Assembly (NCBI GenBank): GCA_963556255.1
Contig: OY744607.1
Coordinates: forward strand, 41,116,390 to 41,180,389
DNA length: 64,000 bases
Reading direction: 5' to 3'
From: Allolobophora icterica
Taxonomy: Eukaryota; Annelida; Clitellata; Crassiclitellata; Lumbricidae
Shown: piece after piece, positions 1 through 11,200 of the stretch
Layout: every line of letters starts with the position of its first letter
Position numbering within the stretch: position 1 is the stretch's first letter
The notes under the pieces: model-generated
Database searches by the model: none
The model's input: only the letters and a program-made list of their open reading frames with translations
What the model was told of the DNA's origin: nothing
Translations under genes and position numbers: made by a program

Positions 1-229
1 TCAAAATTCTCTGGCGAGAGCCATAACAAAAATCTTTTATTATCAGCATATTGCACCAGCATTGCAATGATGACACTGCATATCCGCAGAGTAAAGAATT
101 CAGTTTACAATCTGTCTTACAGTTTACAAAACTTTGCATTCAAATCAGCCGACCATTTCCCCATCTTTGCTAACCCGTTGTGCCAGCAGATATTGCACTT
201 TCTCTGTCACTAACTTCCTCTGTGTTAAT
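1..229. repeat. 5' flank of a sulfotransferase copy lying left of the window
   Basis: This stretch aligns by eye with 14100-14290 (upstream of gene 1) and 30640-30835 (upstream of gene 2). Shared words include cagcatattgcac and tttgcattcaaatcagccga. In both other cases the block lies roughly 400-500 bp upstream of a sulfotransferase first exon on the minus strand. By inference another copy starts just left of base 1. No exon of it is visible here. Confidence 0.65.
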
Positions 230-795
230 CCTATAGCCTGTCCCTGTCTTCCTCTGTCCCTATCTTTATGTGTCATATCTTCTTCTGGCCCTATCTTCGC
301 CTGTCTCTGCCTTCCGCTGTCCCTATCATCCTCTTCGCCTGTTCCTATCCTCGCTCTGTCCCGACGAATATCTGCTCCTACCTTTCTCTGTTCATACCTT
401 CGTTTGCCCCTATCTTTCTGTCCCAATCGTCGCCTCTCCCTATTTTCGCTTGTCCCTATCTTCCTCTCTCCCTGTCTCCGCATGTCCTTGTCTTCATCTG
501 CCCCTATCTTTCTCTGTCCCTATCTTCCTCTGTACTTATCTTCGCCTGTCCCTGTCTTCATCTTTCACTGTCCATATCTTCATCTTTCACTATCTTCGCC
601 TGTCCCAATCTTCCTTTGTTCCTGGCTTCGCTTCATATATCCCTGTCTTCCTCTGTCCATTTTTCCTCTGTCCCTATCTTCATCTGTCCCTATCTTCCTC
701 TCACCATATCTTCCTCTTACCCAGTGTTCTTCTCTACAAGGCATTCGCTATCTCTCAGCGTATATCTCTCTGTCTCTTTCCTCTAAAGACATTGT
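230..795. repeat. 16-bp pyrimidine-rich minisatellite, copy 1
   Basis: Degenerate tandem units of about 16 bp, typified by ctgtccctatcttcct and cgcctgtccctatctt. Because 16 is not a multiple of 3, each plus frame reads the same 16-residue period (Leu, Ser, Pro, Tyr, Phe, Cys rich) and all three stay open. They should not be read as proteins. Paralogous arrays occupy 14290-15055 and 30830-31205. Confidence 0.85.
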
Positions 796-2720
796 TGAAC
801 GTAGGCCTGTTTTATTAATTATAAGGCTCTCGTGCTGAATTGTCGACCTAAGTTTAAGGTTTCAAATCCTTGCCACGGTAGAAATAGATTTCAAGATTTC
901 TTTTTCAAGCTGAGTATACTAACCATAAACGGTCGATGTAAGATCAGGCTACAACGAATTGGAATGGCCCGCTCTCATATGCTGAGGCTAAGAAAATGAA
1001 GACGTTGAAACTTGATGTTCAAGGCAACCCTTCGCATTCAGCTTTAAAGCACATTTCTTTTTCTCCTTGTTCTTTACTATCTTCCTTTTCTCCCTAATCT
1101 CCTTAAACTATTTGAAAAAAGGAGTGCCAAAGGAGAAGATATTCGACCTGCCAACCTCGTTTTGATCTGAATCCAGAAACGTCTTCCATTTGACCTCTTA
1201 GTAGATATATAAATTTTTTTTATTTAGGGATATCTAGGGATTTCCTCCCTCATTCCTCCAGTATTCATTCGCATTTCACTAGGAATTCTACAGCATATTG
1301 CCCGGTCAAGGTCCGTTCTGACCTTCGACGCTTTACCTATCGTATGGTTCTTCAGTGCGCAACATAATACCAAGGGCAATCTGCCTATCAACAAATTTGC
1401 AGGTTTTTAAAAGAAGATAACGGACCTTCCTGCTTGCATCAACCTAACAAGATAGAGATACTGATATGACCATATAATCGCACGTATTTAATACTAGTTA
1501 AGATTGTAGTTATGAATGTAGTTAAGATTGCTTAGTCATATGTTTTTGTTTATATCAAGTGCATCTTGATAGAATTTGAGTTTAGTCAATTTGTGTTATC
1601 TTGCCATCTGGTTAAATTCTTTTTCTGTATGGCTATCTTGGAAGTTTACTTTGGAGAATTGTTATTAGAGGACCCTAATTAGCGGGATCTTCCTCTCTTT
1701 GGGTCTCCCTTTGTCGCCACTGTATTATTCTTCGGTTACACCTTTGATATTTTGTATGAATTTGGTTGCAATAAGAAATATTTGATTGCTTGATTGATTG
1801 AATATCGCCCACTTTGGCGTCTGCTTTATTTTGAGAAATGCTACTTCAGATGATTAGCGCGTTTCATAGCGTTACTTATCTCTGTTTTGTTGTTCAAAGA
1901 CTCGGACTTTACGTCAAACCTCTTCAACTGTACTAACTCCAATATCTACCTGTTATCTGAAATTGATTTATCATCGAACCGACACAGATCACATTTCAAG
2001 ACTGCGTAAAAAAATACTCGTAGCATTGCGTTGCCCTCAAGCGGGTAAGTACGAATTTTGGTTCATAATATGCTGCATCGAAGAATTTAAGGGCTAATAG
2101 AGAGGCAATTAATGTCGACGCACGAATATATGGGAGAGGCTTGTATTATGGTCCACCGTGTAATCCGGACCATGATTAGTATCTAGACTTAAAGTCATTA
2201 GTTGCGCCTTTCAGTTCTGCTTTTAGATAGACCTAATCTTGCCTAAGTTCTATTCCGTTTTCTGCAATCGTCATATATCTATCCTCTTCAGACCTTGTTC
2301 GAAATCCTCCATCCTCTTTTGACGACCTCCTGTCTTCTAAGAACACCACTCTCTCTACGCTCCTCGACAAAAACACTCCTATCATTACATATCCGGCTTT
2401 CACTCTAACAACCTTGGTACAATTCCTATCTCACATATAAACTTTTATTCTGAAACAACTGTAACACTGGTTGGACCATCGGAGGCAGCACCAATGTTAG
2501 GTACTTAACAGGCGCGATTTTTAGTGTCCGGTTGCGGTAGCCGACTCTTTGAGCGCTTATCTTATAATACGGGAACAGGATACCGATCGGAGCCTCTTCT
2601 AAGACGGTAACTGTGTTGGAAACTCAAGTACATTCTTCAGCGCCGTTGACTAATGCTCGGTTGACTAGTGCTTGGTCATTAGCAGTGTCTTCTAGTTAAT
2701 TGTCAAAGGGCAGCAGCAGA
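796..2720. repeat. Upstream duplicated block with LINE scraps
   Basis: This block is collinear with 15056-15765 and 31206-33450 (shared words include gtcgacctaa, gaggctaagaaaatgaag and gcaattaatgtcg). About 950-1200 is a copy of the dispersed repeat that elsewhere carries long CTT tracts. About 1650-1800 resembles a LINE 3' end with a TTGATTGA tail. About 2270-2420 is a LINE coding scrap that reappears at 16120-16265. No host gene is recognisable. Confidence 0.6.
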
Positions 2721-3219
2721 ATCGTCATTTGGGGAGGGCAGAGGGCCCCTGATTTTTGGAATAGAATAAAAAAATTATGTAACAAAGAAAAGGAGGAAGA
2801 AGAAAGGGGTAACAAGAAAAAAGAGACTCATTTGCAGCACTGGCTTACAGTTTTGGACATGTAGACTAAATACAAAGCATTTTAAAGAAGTACTAAAAAG
2901 GTGAAAAAAACTTTCACCTCTCTTTTGCCCCCCACCTGGAGAAAGCTGAAATGATGTCCCTGGGCTGCAGAAATAAGATGAATGATACCTATGCCATTGT
3001 TTACTGTTGTCTACGCATTTTTTGATTGCCATATATACACCGGATGAATAATATTACCTAGTTAGCTTTTCGATAACCTAGTGTCTATGCATTGTTTCAC
3101 AATCGCCATGTATATAACGGATGAATAGCATCGCCTAGTTGGATTATGGATTAACCACTCCGCGAAGGCTTAAGTAAATATTTTCAGTCGAGGATGAGGA
3201 AATATCCACGAGTTAAAAG
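2721..3219. other. Non-coding spacer with a local duplication
   Basis: I see no gene. Two similar segments of about 90 bp follow each other at about 2990-3060 and 3085-3155 (cggatgaata, cctagttgg). The block aligns with about 33460-33625 in the flank of gene 2. Confidence 0.5.
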
Positions 3220-3576
3220 CAGGGCTGTAGTGGTAAAATTTGAGGTGAGTACACGCTACCGGTGAGCAGCGGCGTCACCTTTTTTTAGGAATTCGTCTAA
3301 GAACATTTTTAGACTTTTAGCAATTCTCAGAAAATGTTACGACTTTTTACGATTTCGTCTCTGAAAAATTTGATGAATTTTTTTTTAGTCATTCGCCCTA
3401 AAAACCTGTCAAAACATCTTTTCACTGCTCAGTGGCTATACGGTCTCTAGAGAGGTACTAAGTACACGCTGTATACCCGCGTATACCCTCGTCTAGAGCC
3501 ATGAGTATACACTCTCAAATTTATCTAGAGGTGAGTATACGCTGTATACCCACGTATACCCTCGACTACAGCCCTG
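3220..3576. mobile_element. hAT-type MITE, 357 bp, with 8-bp TSD
   Basis: Perfect 12-bp terminal inverted repeats (CAGGGCTGTAGT at 3220-3231 and its complement at 3565-3576) are flanked by the direct repeat GTTAAAAG at 3212-3219 and 3577-3584. An 8-bp duplication with CAGGG-type ends is the hallmark of the hAT superfamily. The paralogous site near 33615-33635 is empty (agtaaaaagggtaag), so this copy inserted after the flanks duplicated. No coding sequence is present. Confidence 0.88.
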
Positions 3577-3584
3577 GTTAAAAG

Positions 3585-4379
3585 GGTTAGTCACTAAGAT
3601 GCGTCGCATTAAAATAGCAACTTCATTTAGCAAGGTACAAACCTTGTTTAAAACAAGATCTTTCAGATCAATCCACCTTCCACATTAAACGTCAGCGAAC
3701 ACAAAACAGCGCGATCACAATTATATCGCTACGCACAAGTTCGCGACTAAGTCAAACAGTGATTATCAAAACAGCGATTAGACCTAGATTAGAACGTTTA
3801 TTTCAAATGCTTACTATCCACTTCAAAGGAGCAATAAATGCCGACGCCCATCAGAAGAATAGTTTTACTATATAAGATAACAGAAATCAGAATGCCGCTT
3901 GAATGTAATTTCATTAATATTATGTTTATGTAGTTCTACGTCAACTGATCCTGATTGCGAAATTATCACTAGCACATTCACTTCAAAGCAGCAATTGCCA
4001 ACGACCTTCAGAAGAATATAAGATTGCAGATTACTCTACGCTACTCTACTCAATACCATTTGAACTTTTTTGGAGTTGAGCAACATCAAAAGAATATTAT
4101 TACTATATAAGACGGTAGGAATCAAATTGCTTTTTTTCGACGACAATCATCTTCGATATGACGGCGTCGTTAAATAAATGTTACAAACACAAATTGCTTT
4201 TTATAACAGGCCCAGCTTAGATCGAGTATGCCGCTTGAATTCCTTAAAAGTAATAAAGGTCGTGATCTTTAATTGGTAGATGGTTATTCATTTCCATACG
4301 AAAAAGCAATAAAGGGAAAACCATTGGAAATGTACAGGTTATCATAAATATAAGTGTCTCGCTAATGGTCATGCTGAGG
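3585..4379. other. Non-coding, unclassified
   Basis: About 3590-3735 still aligns with 33630-33740. Beyond that the sequence is A+T rich. I recognise no gene or repeat boundary. Confidence 0.4.
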
Positions 4380-4399
4380 GTGAAGATATTGTGACAATC

Positions 4400-5058
4400 A
4401 TAATCATGTTCTTGATGCTAAAAAGTCGAAGTTAGAAAAACGACGGAGAAGGTCAAAGCTCAAGCGAAGACACAAGACTATACATCAGATTGTCGCAGCT
4501 ACACCAAGAGGTTTATCGACAGCTGCCTTCTGATGATCTGATCGCTCCATCAAGCAACCTGACCCGTGTTTTTGAATACCTCGATTGTGTAAAAAATGAT
4601 TTGGAAATAGGTTTCAGAGCAATGATCTGAAAAATATATGGAAATGGAGGATGTTCTTCTCACCGGTAATCAAATGACACATTGAAACAGCTGGATATAG
4701 ATTCTTTGACGAATCAGCTGCATATGTTCCGACGTATGTATACAGTAAAATCGGTGGTTGGTGCAGCGGACTGTGTCCGTGATTTGAAGCGGGAGGTGCA
4801 TAAATTGTTTACTTACATTGTAGATTGCTGCTAATTTCATCAGCTTTGCCAGCAGAAGCTGAGCGTAGTTTTAGCAGCGTGCGTCGGGTAAAGACTTGGT
4901 TGCGCAGTACAATAGATCAGAGACGATTAAACTCGGTGGCTGTTTGTCACACACATAAAAATATTTTAGACAGCTTGAACTTGGTTGAGCTGGAAGAATA
5001 TTTTATTTCGAGAAGTGATATAAGGCAGAACCTACTTGATTTTTTTTGCGCAGTATAG
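4400..5058 (+). pseudogene. Decayed hAT transposase (C-terminal dimerisation domain)
   Basis: The open stretch 4825-5058 encodes 77 residues containing SSALPAEAERSFSSVRRVKT and WLRSTIDQRRLNSVA. This is the conserved C-terminal dimerisation region of hAT transposases of the ZMYM1-like or TTF-zinc-finger group. Just upstream, about 4690-4825, another frame continues the homologous region (RDLKREVHKLF), so at least one frameshift separates the two. Further upstream, stops interrupt all frames. No terminal repeats were found. It is a fossil, but it shows that hAT activity could once have mobilised the hAT MITEs of this window. Confidence 0.75.
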
Positions 5059-5099
5059 GCCTAGTGAGTGCATAGAGCACATTAAAGTGACATTTTTAA

Positions 5100-6297
5100 G
5101 TAGGCTAAAGTGTTACTAACTAATAAAAATCAATTAGCTTTATCTCAGCTCGACATACCAGATAACATTTATAATTGGCTACTCAATAACTTCCAAGACA
5201 GAAATCACACCACTAGTTTTGAAGGAAAACTATGAAAAATGGCTTCTTTAATTGCAAGCGTTGTAGGCCTACAGGGCTCTGTGGTCGGCCCTCTAGAATT
5301 CATAGTTGGCACTTCAGACCTTCAACCAGTCAACAGCATTAATAAACTTCTTAAATACGCAGATGAGTCATATCTACTCGTTGTATCTCGGAACATCAAC
5401 ACAATCTCAGCTGAAATAAAGCATTTATATATACTGCATGGGCAATCAGTAAAAATCTACATATCAACCCTTCCAAAACTCGTGACATAGTTGTCAGCCG
5501 CTTCAACATGACTTCTCTAGCTCAACTACCTTCTGCCTCTATAGTTAATAGATCTGCTACCATTAAAATTCTCGAAGTAACCATTGGGGAGAAGCTCTCT
5601 ATGTATGCTCATGTCAATCAGATCCTTTGTTCATGTTCTTCCTCCCTGTATGCCCTTTAAACTCTCCGTGGACATGGAATTTCTACACAAGCTCTTAACG
5701 ATGTTATAAGAGCTACCACAATCGCTCGACTTATGTACGCTTCCCCAGCTTGGTGGGGTTTCTTAAACAAAGAAGAACTCGACCGTATCCACAGATTCTT
5801 TCGTCGTGTAATTCGGGAAAGATATCACCTGTTGATTCTCCCCCTGTTGACCACCTCTCCAACCTCGCTGATGAACATCTCTTCAACTCTATTATTAACG
5901 ATCCTAGACATGTCCTCCGTACATTGCGTCCGTTACGTCAAGACTCTGGCCATAACCTTCGTCACCGTCCACACTCCTTTGCTCTGCCTCCTAAGGACAA
6001 TAACATTTTTCTCCCTAGACTGATGTTTAAGGATATCTACTAACATACCATCCACTTTATAGCTGGCACTTCAGAACCCCCTTTTAATTCTCCTATTTTA
6101 CCATTAGTCAATTCCTCCTCTTAGTCATCTTGTCTAATCATTCCTTTAATTTTTGTCTCATTTTAGCTCTTTATTTTATTTCTTCTCACTACATTTTTCT
6201 TAACTTTTCTTTGTACATATTGAACCTTCTTGTTTTATTGCTATTGTACACTGTTGCGTTATGTCAACTGTCTTTCTAAATAAATAAATAAATATAT
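5100..6297 (+). pseudogene. Non-LTR retrotransposon fragment (RT to 3' end)
   Basis: Frames around 5239-5490 read a reverse-transcriptase core (GLQGSVVGPLEFIVG, then NKLLKYADESYLLV). The catalytic Y-A-D-D box is altered to Y-A-D-E. About 5733-5850 continues with the typical post-RT segment (MYASPAWWGFLNKEEL). Stops and frameshifts break the reading frame between these parts. The copy ends at a (TAAA)n run near 6280-6297, a usual LINE 3' terminus. It is 5'-truncated and inactive. The clade is not certain. Confidence 0.75.
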
Positions 6298-6578
6298 ATA
6301 CATATATTTGAATTAGTTTGTGATTATACAATTTGATTATACAATACAATTTGATTACACAGTGTGATTATACAATTTGATGAAAATATATATCTACATG
6401 CCGTTACAAAGTGCCTGCCACTTGCTTTCTAACGCATTTTTTCGTGCACAAAAAAGGTCCAAAAATTTGTTCGCGCGTGATGTTGATTAGTTCAGAAGTG
6501 TCTCCCATCTGTGAAACCAAATCTGTCGTCTTTAAGATGCGAGAAAACGGCATTACAGCATTACATTATAGATGTAGC

Positions 6579-6944
6579 CAGTAGGTCACTAGAAGGGTGT
6601 GGGGGGTGCGGCCTGCACCGGGTGACACCTTCAGAGGGAGTGACACCAAAATGACAAATGACTGTTTATATAATATTTGTGATGAGTTTCAACAGAAATT
6701 TATTTTTTTAAATTAGCATTAACAGATAACAAAAAACATTTTTTGTTACCCCAGCTTACATGTACTGTATCAGTATCAATTCACGTAAAGCTGAAACACT
6801 AGCTAATTTTTTTAACCTTCTAATGCCCTCCGGTCAGTGCCGTCGTTATACTGTATGGTCTGGTAAGGAACTAAGGGAGGAGGTCCATGGGAGTGACACC
6901 ATAACTGACCGCACTGGGTGACACCAACCCTAGTGACGCCACTG
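6579..6944. mobile_element. hAT-type MITE, 366 bp
   Basis: The ends pair imperfectly: left CAGTAGGTCACTAG, right (complement) CAGTGGCGTCACTAG. The flanking octamers GATGTAGC (6571-6578) and GAAGTAGC (6945-6952) differ at one base, as expected for an old 8-bp target duplication. The matching flank of gene 2 (about 21685-21705) is uninterrupted. The element sits about 330 bp beyond the gene 1 stop codon. Confidence 0.8.
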
Positions 6945-7274
6945 GAAGTAGCTAATTAAGAACACAATGGCATCATAATGCCTATCACATTCGATTGTCG
7001 AGTGATATGCGTGCTTTTGAAATTGCGCGTTCTTTTGCCAGAGCAGGCAACCGCTATTATTAAGCTCTAATTAAGCTCTCGTGCAAAATAATATAACATG
7101 TTCACTATAATTTGCACCGTAATATTCGATGCAGATTCTGGTTATTATTAGCCCCAAGAGTAATGCTGCACATATTATGTTAAAATTGCACGTATAAACA
7201 AAAATCGAATTGTCCGGTAAACGATTGACAACCAACTGCGCAGCCACTCACATTCGCGTTTACAAAGCCCACTG

Positions 7275-8226
7275 TTATCGGGTTAACTGAAAGAATTCTC
7301 TGCAACTCTCAACAATTTTCTCATTCGCATGAACGGTGATGACATGTTGCCACTGTTTGGCAATCTGTTCCGAAGTTTTGTTGACTCGGAAATTGACCTT
7401 GCCACTTCTCGATAGCCATTTCACAACTGAAGAGGGTGGCTTTGTGTCTAAGAATTCATAGACTTGTTCTAAGTATAACTTCGTATTGGTGATTAATTCG
7501 TCGTACAACAAGGGGTATATCTTTCCCGGATATTCTCTCTCGAGGCGCTGGCGTGCCTTGATATCTCGTACAGCTGTACTGCAATACAGTTTGGCCTCCT
7601 TCGCAACCGTATTGGTGTCGTTGCCAGAATACATTCCGCGGACATAACCTCCGAACACCTTCCTTGATAGTGCGACTGCACGGGGATCACGGACAAGGTG
7701 GATGACCCGGAAGTTGGGAAGTGTCCTCAGGAGTGGTTCCATACTTTCCATCGTCGCGCGAACTGTCTTGATGACTCGTATTGAATGATTTCTACAGACG
7801 TCTAAGAGTAGATGCTGGCATTTTGTTCTCAATAACATTCTTTGACCCTGTAAACAGGACAGATGCTTAGTGAAGTTAAGCTTAATGCTTCTGTCAACTG
7901 GATTCGTAATGTTTTTGTCAACTGGATTGGGGCTCTCAACCTCTTGGTTCAACCATAAACGCTGAAAGCACTCCTTCTGGTTGGCTTCCGGCGCCTCTCC
8001 GAAACGCGAACCGCAGAAGCTGCTGAGATAAGGTTCGCACAGTCTGAACGTTGGTATAAACGATTCTCTGAGGCACTTTGTGTAGTTCGTTGCAGCCTCG
8101 AACTGCTGGAAACCCAAGATGAAATAGAAGTTCATCAATGTATGCGTCGGTAGGCTGTCAAGGTCGCAGTGCAGAAAATTAAATAGAAAGTTTGAAACTG
8201 CGTTCACTTCTTCCTGAGGTAATATT
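7275..8226 (-). CDS. Gene 1 exon 4 (3'-PB and C-terminus)
   Basis: Starts after the acceptor TTTTGTAG at the second codon half of Arg, reads ILPQEEVNAVSNF, and ends ...FFQLTR-stop. It carries RVIHLVRDPRAVALSR (3'-phosphate binding) and conserved cysteines in CEPYLSSFCGSRFGE. The repeated NPVD motif around 7900-7930 is specific to this copy. Confidence 0.92.
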
Positions 8227-11200
8227 CTACAAAATACACGAAAAACAATTTTTCAGTCAATTGCCCACTGAATTGGTAATTCAGTTGCCCAGGAAATTGC
8301 CAACGAGTCTCCGATAATTTGTTCAGACCATTGCTCATTCAATTAAGAAATTGCTCAGTCAAGTTCCCAGGCAACAGCTCATACCCAATATTTCTGTGGA
8401 TGTCACAAATTTCTTTTTCATTCCAATTTTCACAACAAAACATGGATCAAAGTGCTATGCAGTTGTGAATGTAAAAAAGAGTTTAGTCGTGTTAATGTCG
8501 TATAAAAGGAACGATAGAGGCTACGTGACGCGTAGCGTTTTTATCTAGTAGGCTATTGGATTAGGCTACATGTCTCCTTCTGTTGATGCACATAGTGCAT
8601 GTTCTGCATTCTTAAAGCGATGCCAACAGTAGCCCTCTTGGCCACGCAACGTGCATAGATCTATTAACTGATCAATAAATCAGGGCCCGTCCTCGTGATA
8701 TAGTAGAAATCATAATTACGGATCAATGGTATTCCCAGGGCTCCCTCTTGGGACCGCTATTCTACATCTTTTGCACTGCTGACCTCTCCGACATCATAAC
8801 ATCATTGGGGCCGAGATCGCATCAGGTTGCGGATTATCTTCAGCTATATCTATTTTGCCGACCATGCAGGTGACTTGCCAGGGTTCGTGTTGACAATGCA
8901 TGCCACGCTTGTGAGGGTTCATGACTGGATGTCGTCAATTTGACTTAGACTGAACCCAGCCAAGACGTGGTTTATATGGCTTTGCTCAGTATAAATGAGA
9001 CGGGTGATCGGTCAGAATTATCCCACAACATTATTCCTGAATGGGGAGACCCTTGAATTGGTTCGGGGTCTATGAGTGTTTCTCGACGGTGAGCTTACAA
9101 TGGCTGAGCATGTGAGTCGCAACTGCAGGACTGGTTACTACGAGCTTAGGCAGATAAGAGTTCTGCTGGGGACATTGTCGAGGAGTGCTGCGACAACGGT
9201 GGTGCACTCATTTGTTCTCTCACAGCTTGACTACTGCAATGGAGTGTTGCTGGGACTTCCTAAGTTTCGGATCCGTCAACTTCAGCTTGTTCAGAATGCA
9301 ACAGCTATACTACTTGATGGTCTTCCGAGATACTCACATATATCTGACTACATGCGACGAAAGCTGCATCGGTTCCCAGTGGCTGATCGGATAAATAAAA
9401 CGACTTTGTATGTATGGACATTCCTGAACAATAGTGCATCGGCAGGCGAAACGTACCGAATGGAACCGTTTGAGTAGTTCGTGATGTCGGACGGAACATT
9501 TTGGTTCTGAGGCGTTCCATACATGGCAGAGTAGAGTGAATCAACCGGTTCGAAGTTGAAGAAGACATCGGGATTCCTGTTGAACCATTCGCCGACAAAT
9601 GTCGATCCACTTCGCTGATAGGACAACAGGATGACCAACTTCGGCTCATTTTTGACAAAGGGACTCGCCAGTAAGACATCCTAAACATTTAATTTATACA
9701 CTTTTAATTTATCGAAAACTATAACATGAAAATATTAAAAATACACACTTTTGCATGCGAGTATGTACGCATGTATTTGTCTGTAAGTAGGCCCCTATTC
9801 AAGCATTTCTACGTGTAGGCCTGTATATGTATGCGTGCTTGTATGCATGTATGCAGGTATGTAGAATATGCATGCAATTTTGTAAGTGTGCATATTTGTA
9901 TATTAGCATTTCATGTGTGTATATTTGGATATATGTGTGTCTACATGTATGTATGCAAACATGCATGTACGTACACGTAAGTATAAATGTATGTAGCCTA
10001 CCGCTCTTTTCTCTGTGTGCACAATGACACTATCCGCTGTGAAGTTACTTCAATTGCTCTTCTATACTTATCTGCTGCCTTTGTGTATACTGATTACGCC
10101 ATTCTCCTTCACCGTCATGGAAACTGATTTATCGTATCTGGTCGGGCCCTAATTTTTTTTCAAATCATATATTACTCCTCGCGCGCAGTCTTTCTCCGTC
10201 ATTGGAGCAATATATGGCCGAGTAACATGTACCTGCTGCGTCCCTCAAAACTGTTCTCGGCCACTCACTTGTCTCTTTGTACACCAATCAGTTAAGTGTT
10301 TACCCAAGCAAGGCGGTCTGAAACACTGCTTTGCGCTGACGATACTCAACCCTATATTTTCTTCGATCATCATCACAATGATCCATGGGCCGAAGGCTAG
10401 TGGGTGTCTAATGCACGCATCCTCACTTGTTTCCACAGTCTCCGATCCTGCTCTGCTATTCTCAAGCTGTGCAGACCCTGTTTGCAACAATCCTGAAAAT
10501 CATCCGTGCGTTAGGTGTTCCTTGTCGCCCATACTCATTAGCAAATTAGATTTAATTCCTCTGTAGCCAACCCTCTCGCTCTACGTATTATCTAAAGTCT
10601 TTGACCAAGTTTAGTCTTGGATGGCAAACAACGGATTGTTCTTAAACCTATCCAAGACTCAATATCTCCGTTTCGGAATTTCACAACAATAGAAAAAATT
10701 ACTTATGTGAATTCCACCCACTTGGGTGCTTTTGTCTACAACGCTGCAGTACAGCCCACAATTTGGGCATCATGTTTGACTCAAACATATCCTTTAGTGA
10801 AAACCTTAACTCTTTTGCAGGTCACATCTGTGACATCCGTTGGATTAGATGTGGCACTCCTTTCTTCCCTGAATTGTCTAGCTATTAACCTGGTATCCAA
10901 CCGTCTCGACTGCTGAAACTCACTTATTACTGTAATTTCTAAAGTTAATTTGATTATACTTTAAAGAGTCTAGAATACCTGGGCCAGAACTATCACTAAA
11001 ACTCCAAAAAGTGAGCTTGTATCAAAGATATTTGAATCATTGCACTGGCTATCCCTAGAAAATCGAATAACTTTGAAGACTGGGATAATTATAAAGAAGA
11101 CTCTACATTTCAGTCGACCTTACTATCTTAATTCTTTGCTGAACCTGAAGACCTCTCTGTGTTCAAGCAGGTCTTCTGACTTCATGAATCTGACTGTTTT

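Noticed and set aside
134..838. Long overlapping frames of Leu/Ser/Pro/Tyr/Phe repeats (also 14277-15152 and 30678-31252)
   Set aside because: They arise in all three plus frames from the 16-bp minisatellite. No domain, splice support or codon bias singles one out.
9076..9477. A plus-strand gene of 133 codons
   Set aside because: It is the LINE post-RT region running into the antisense of gene 1 exon 3; the final codons are antisense exon.
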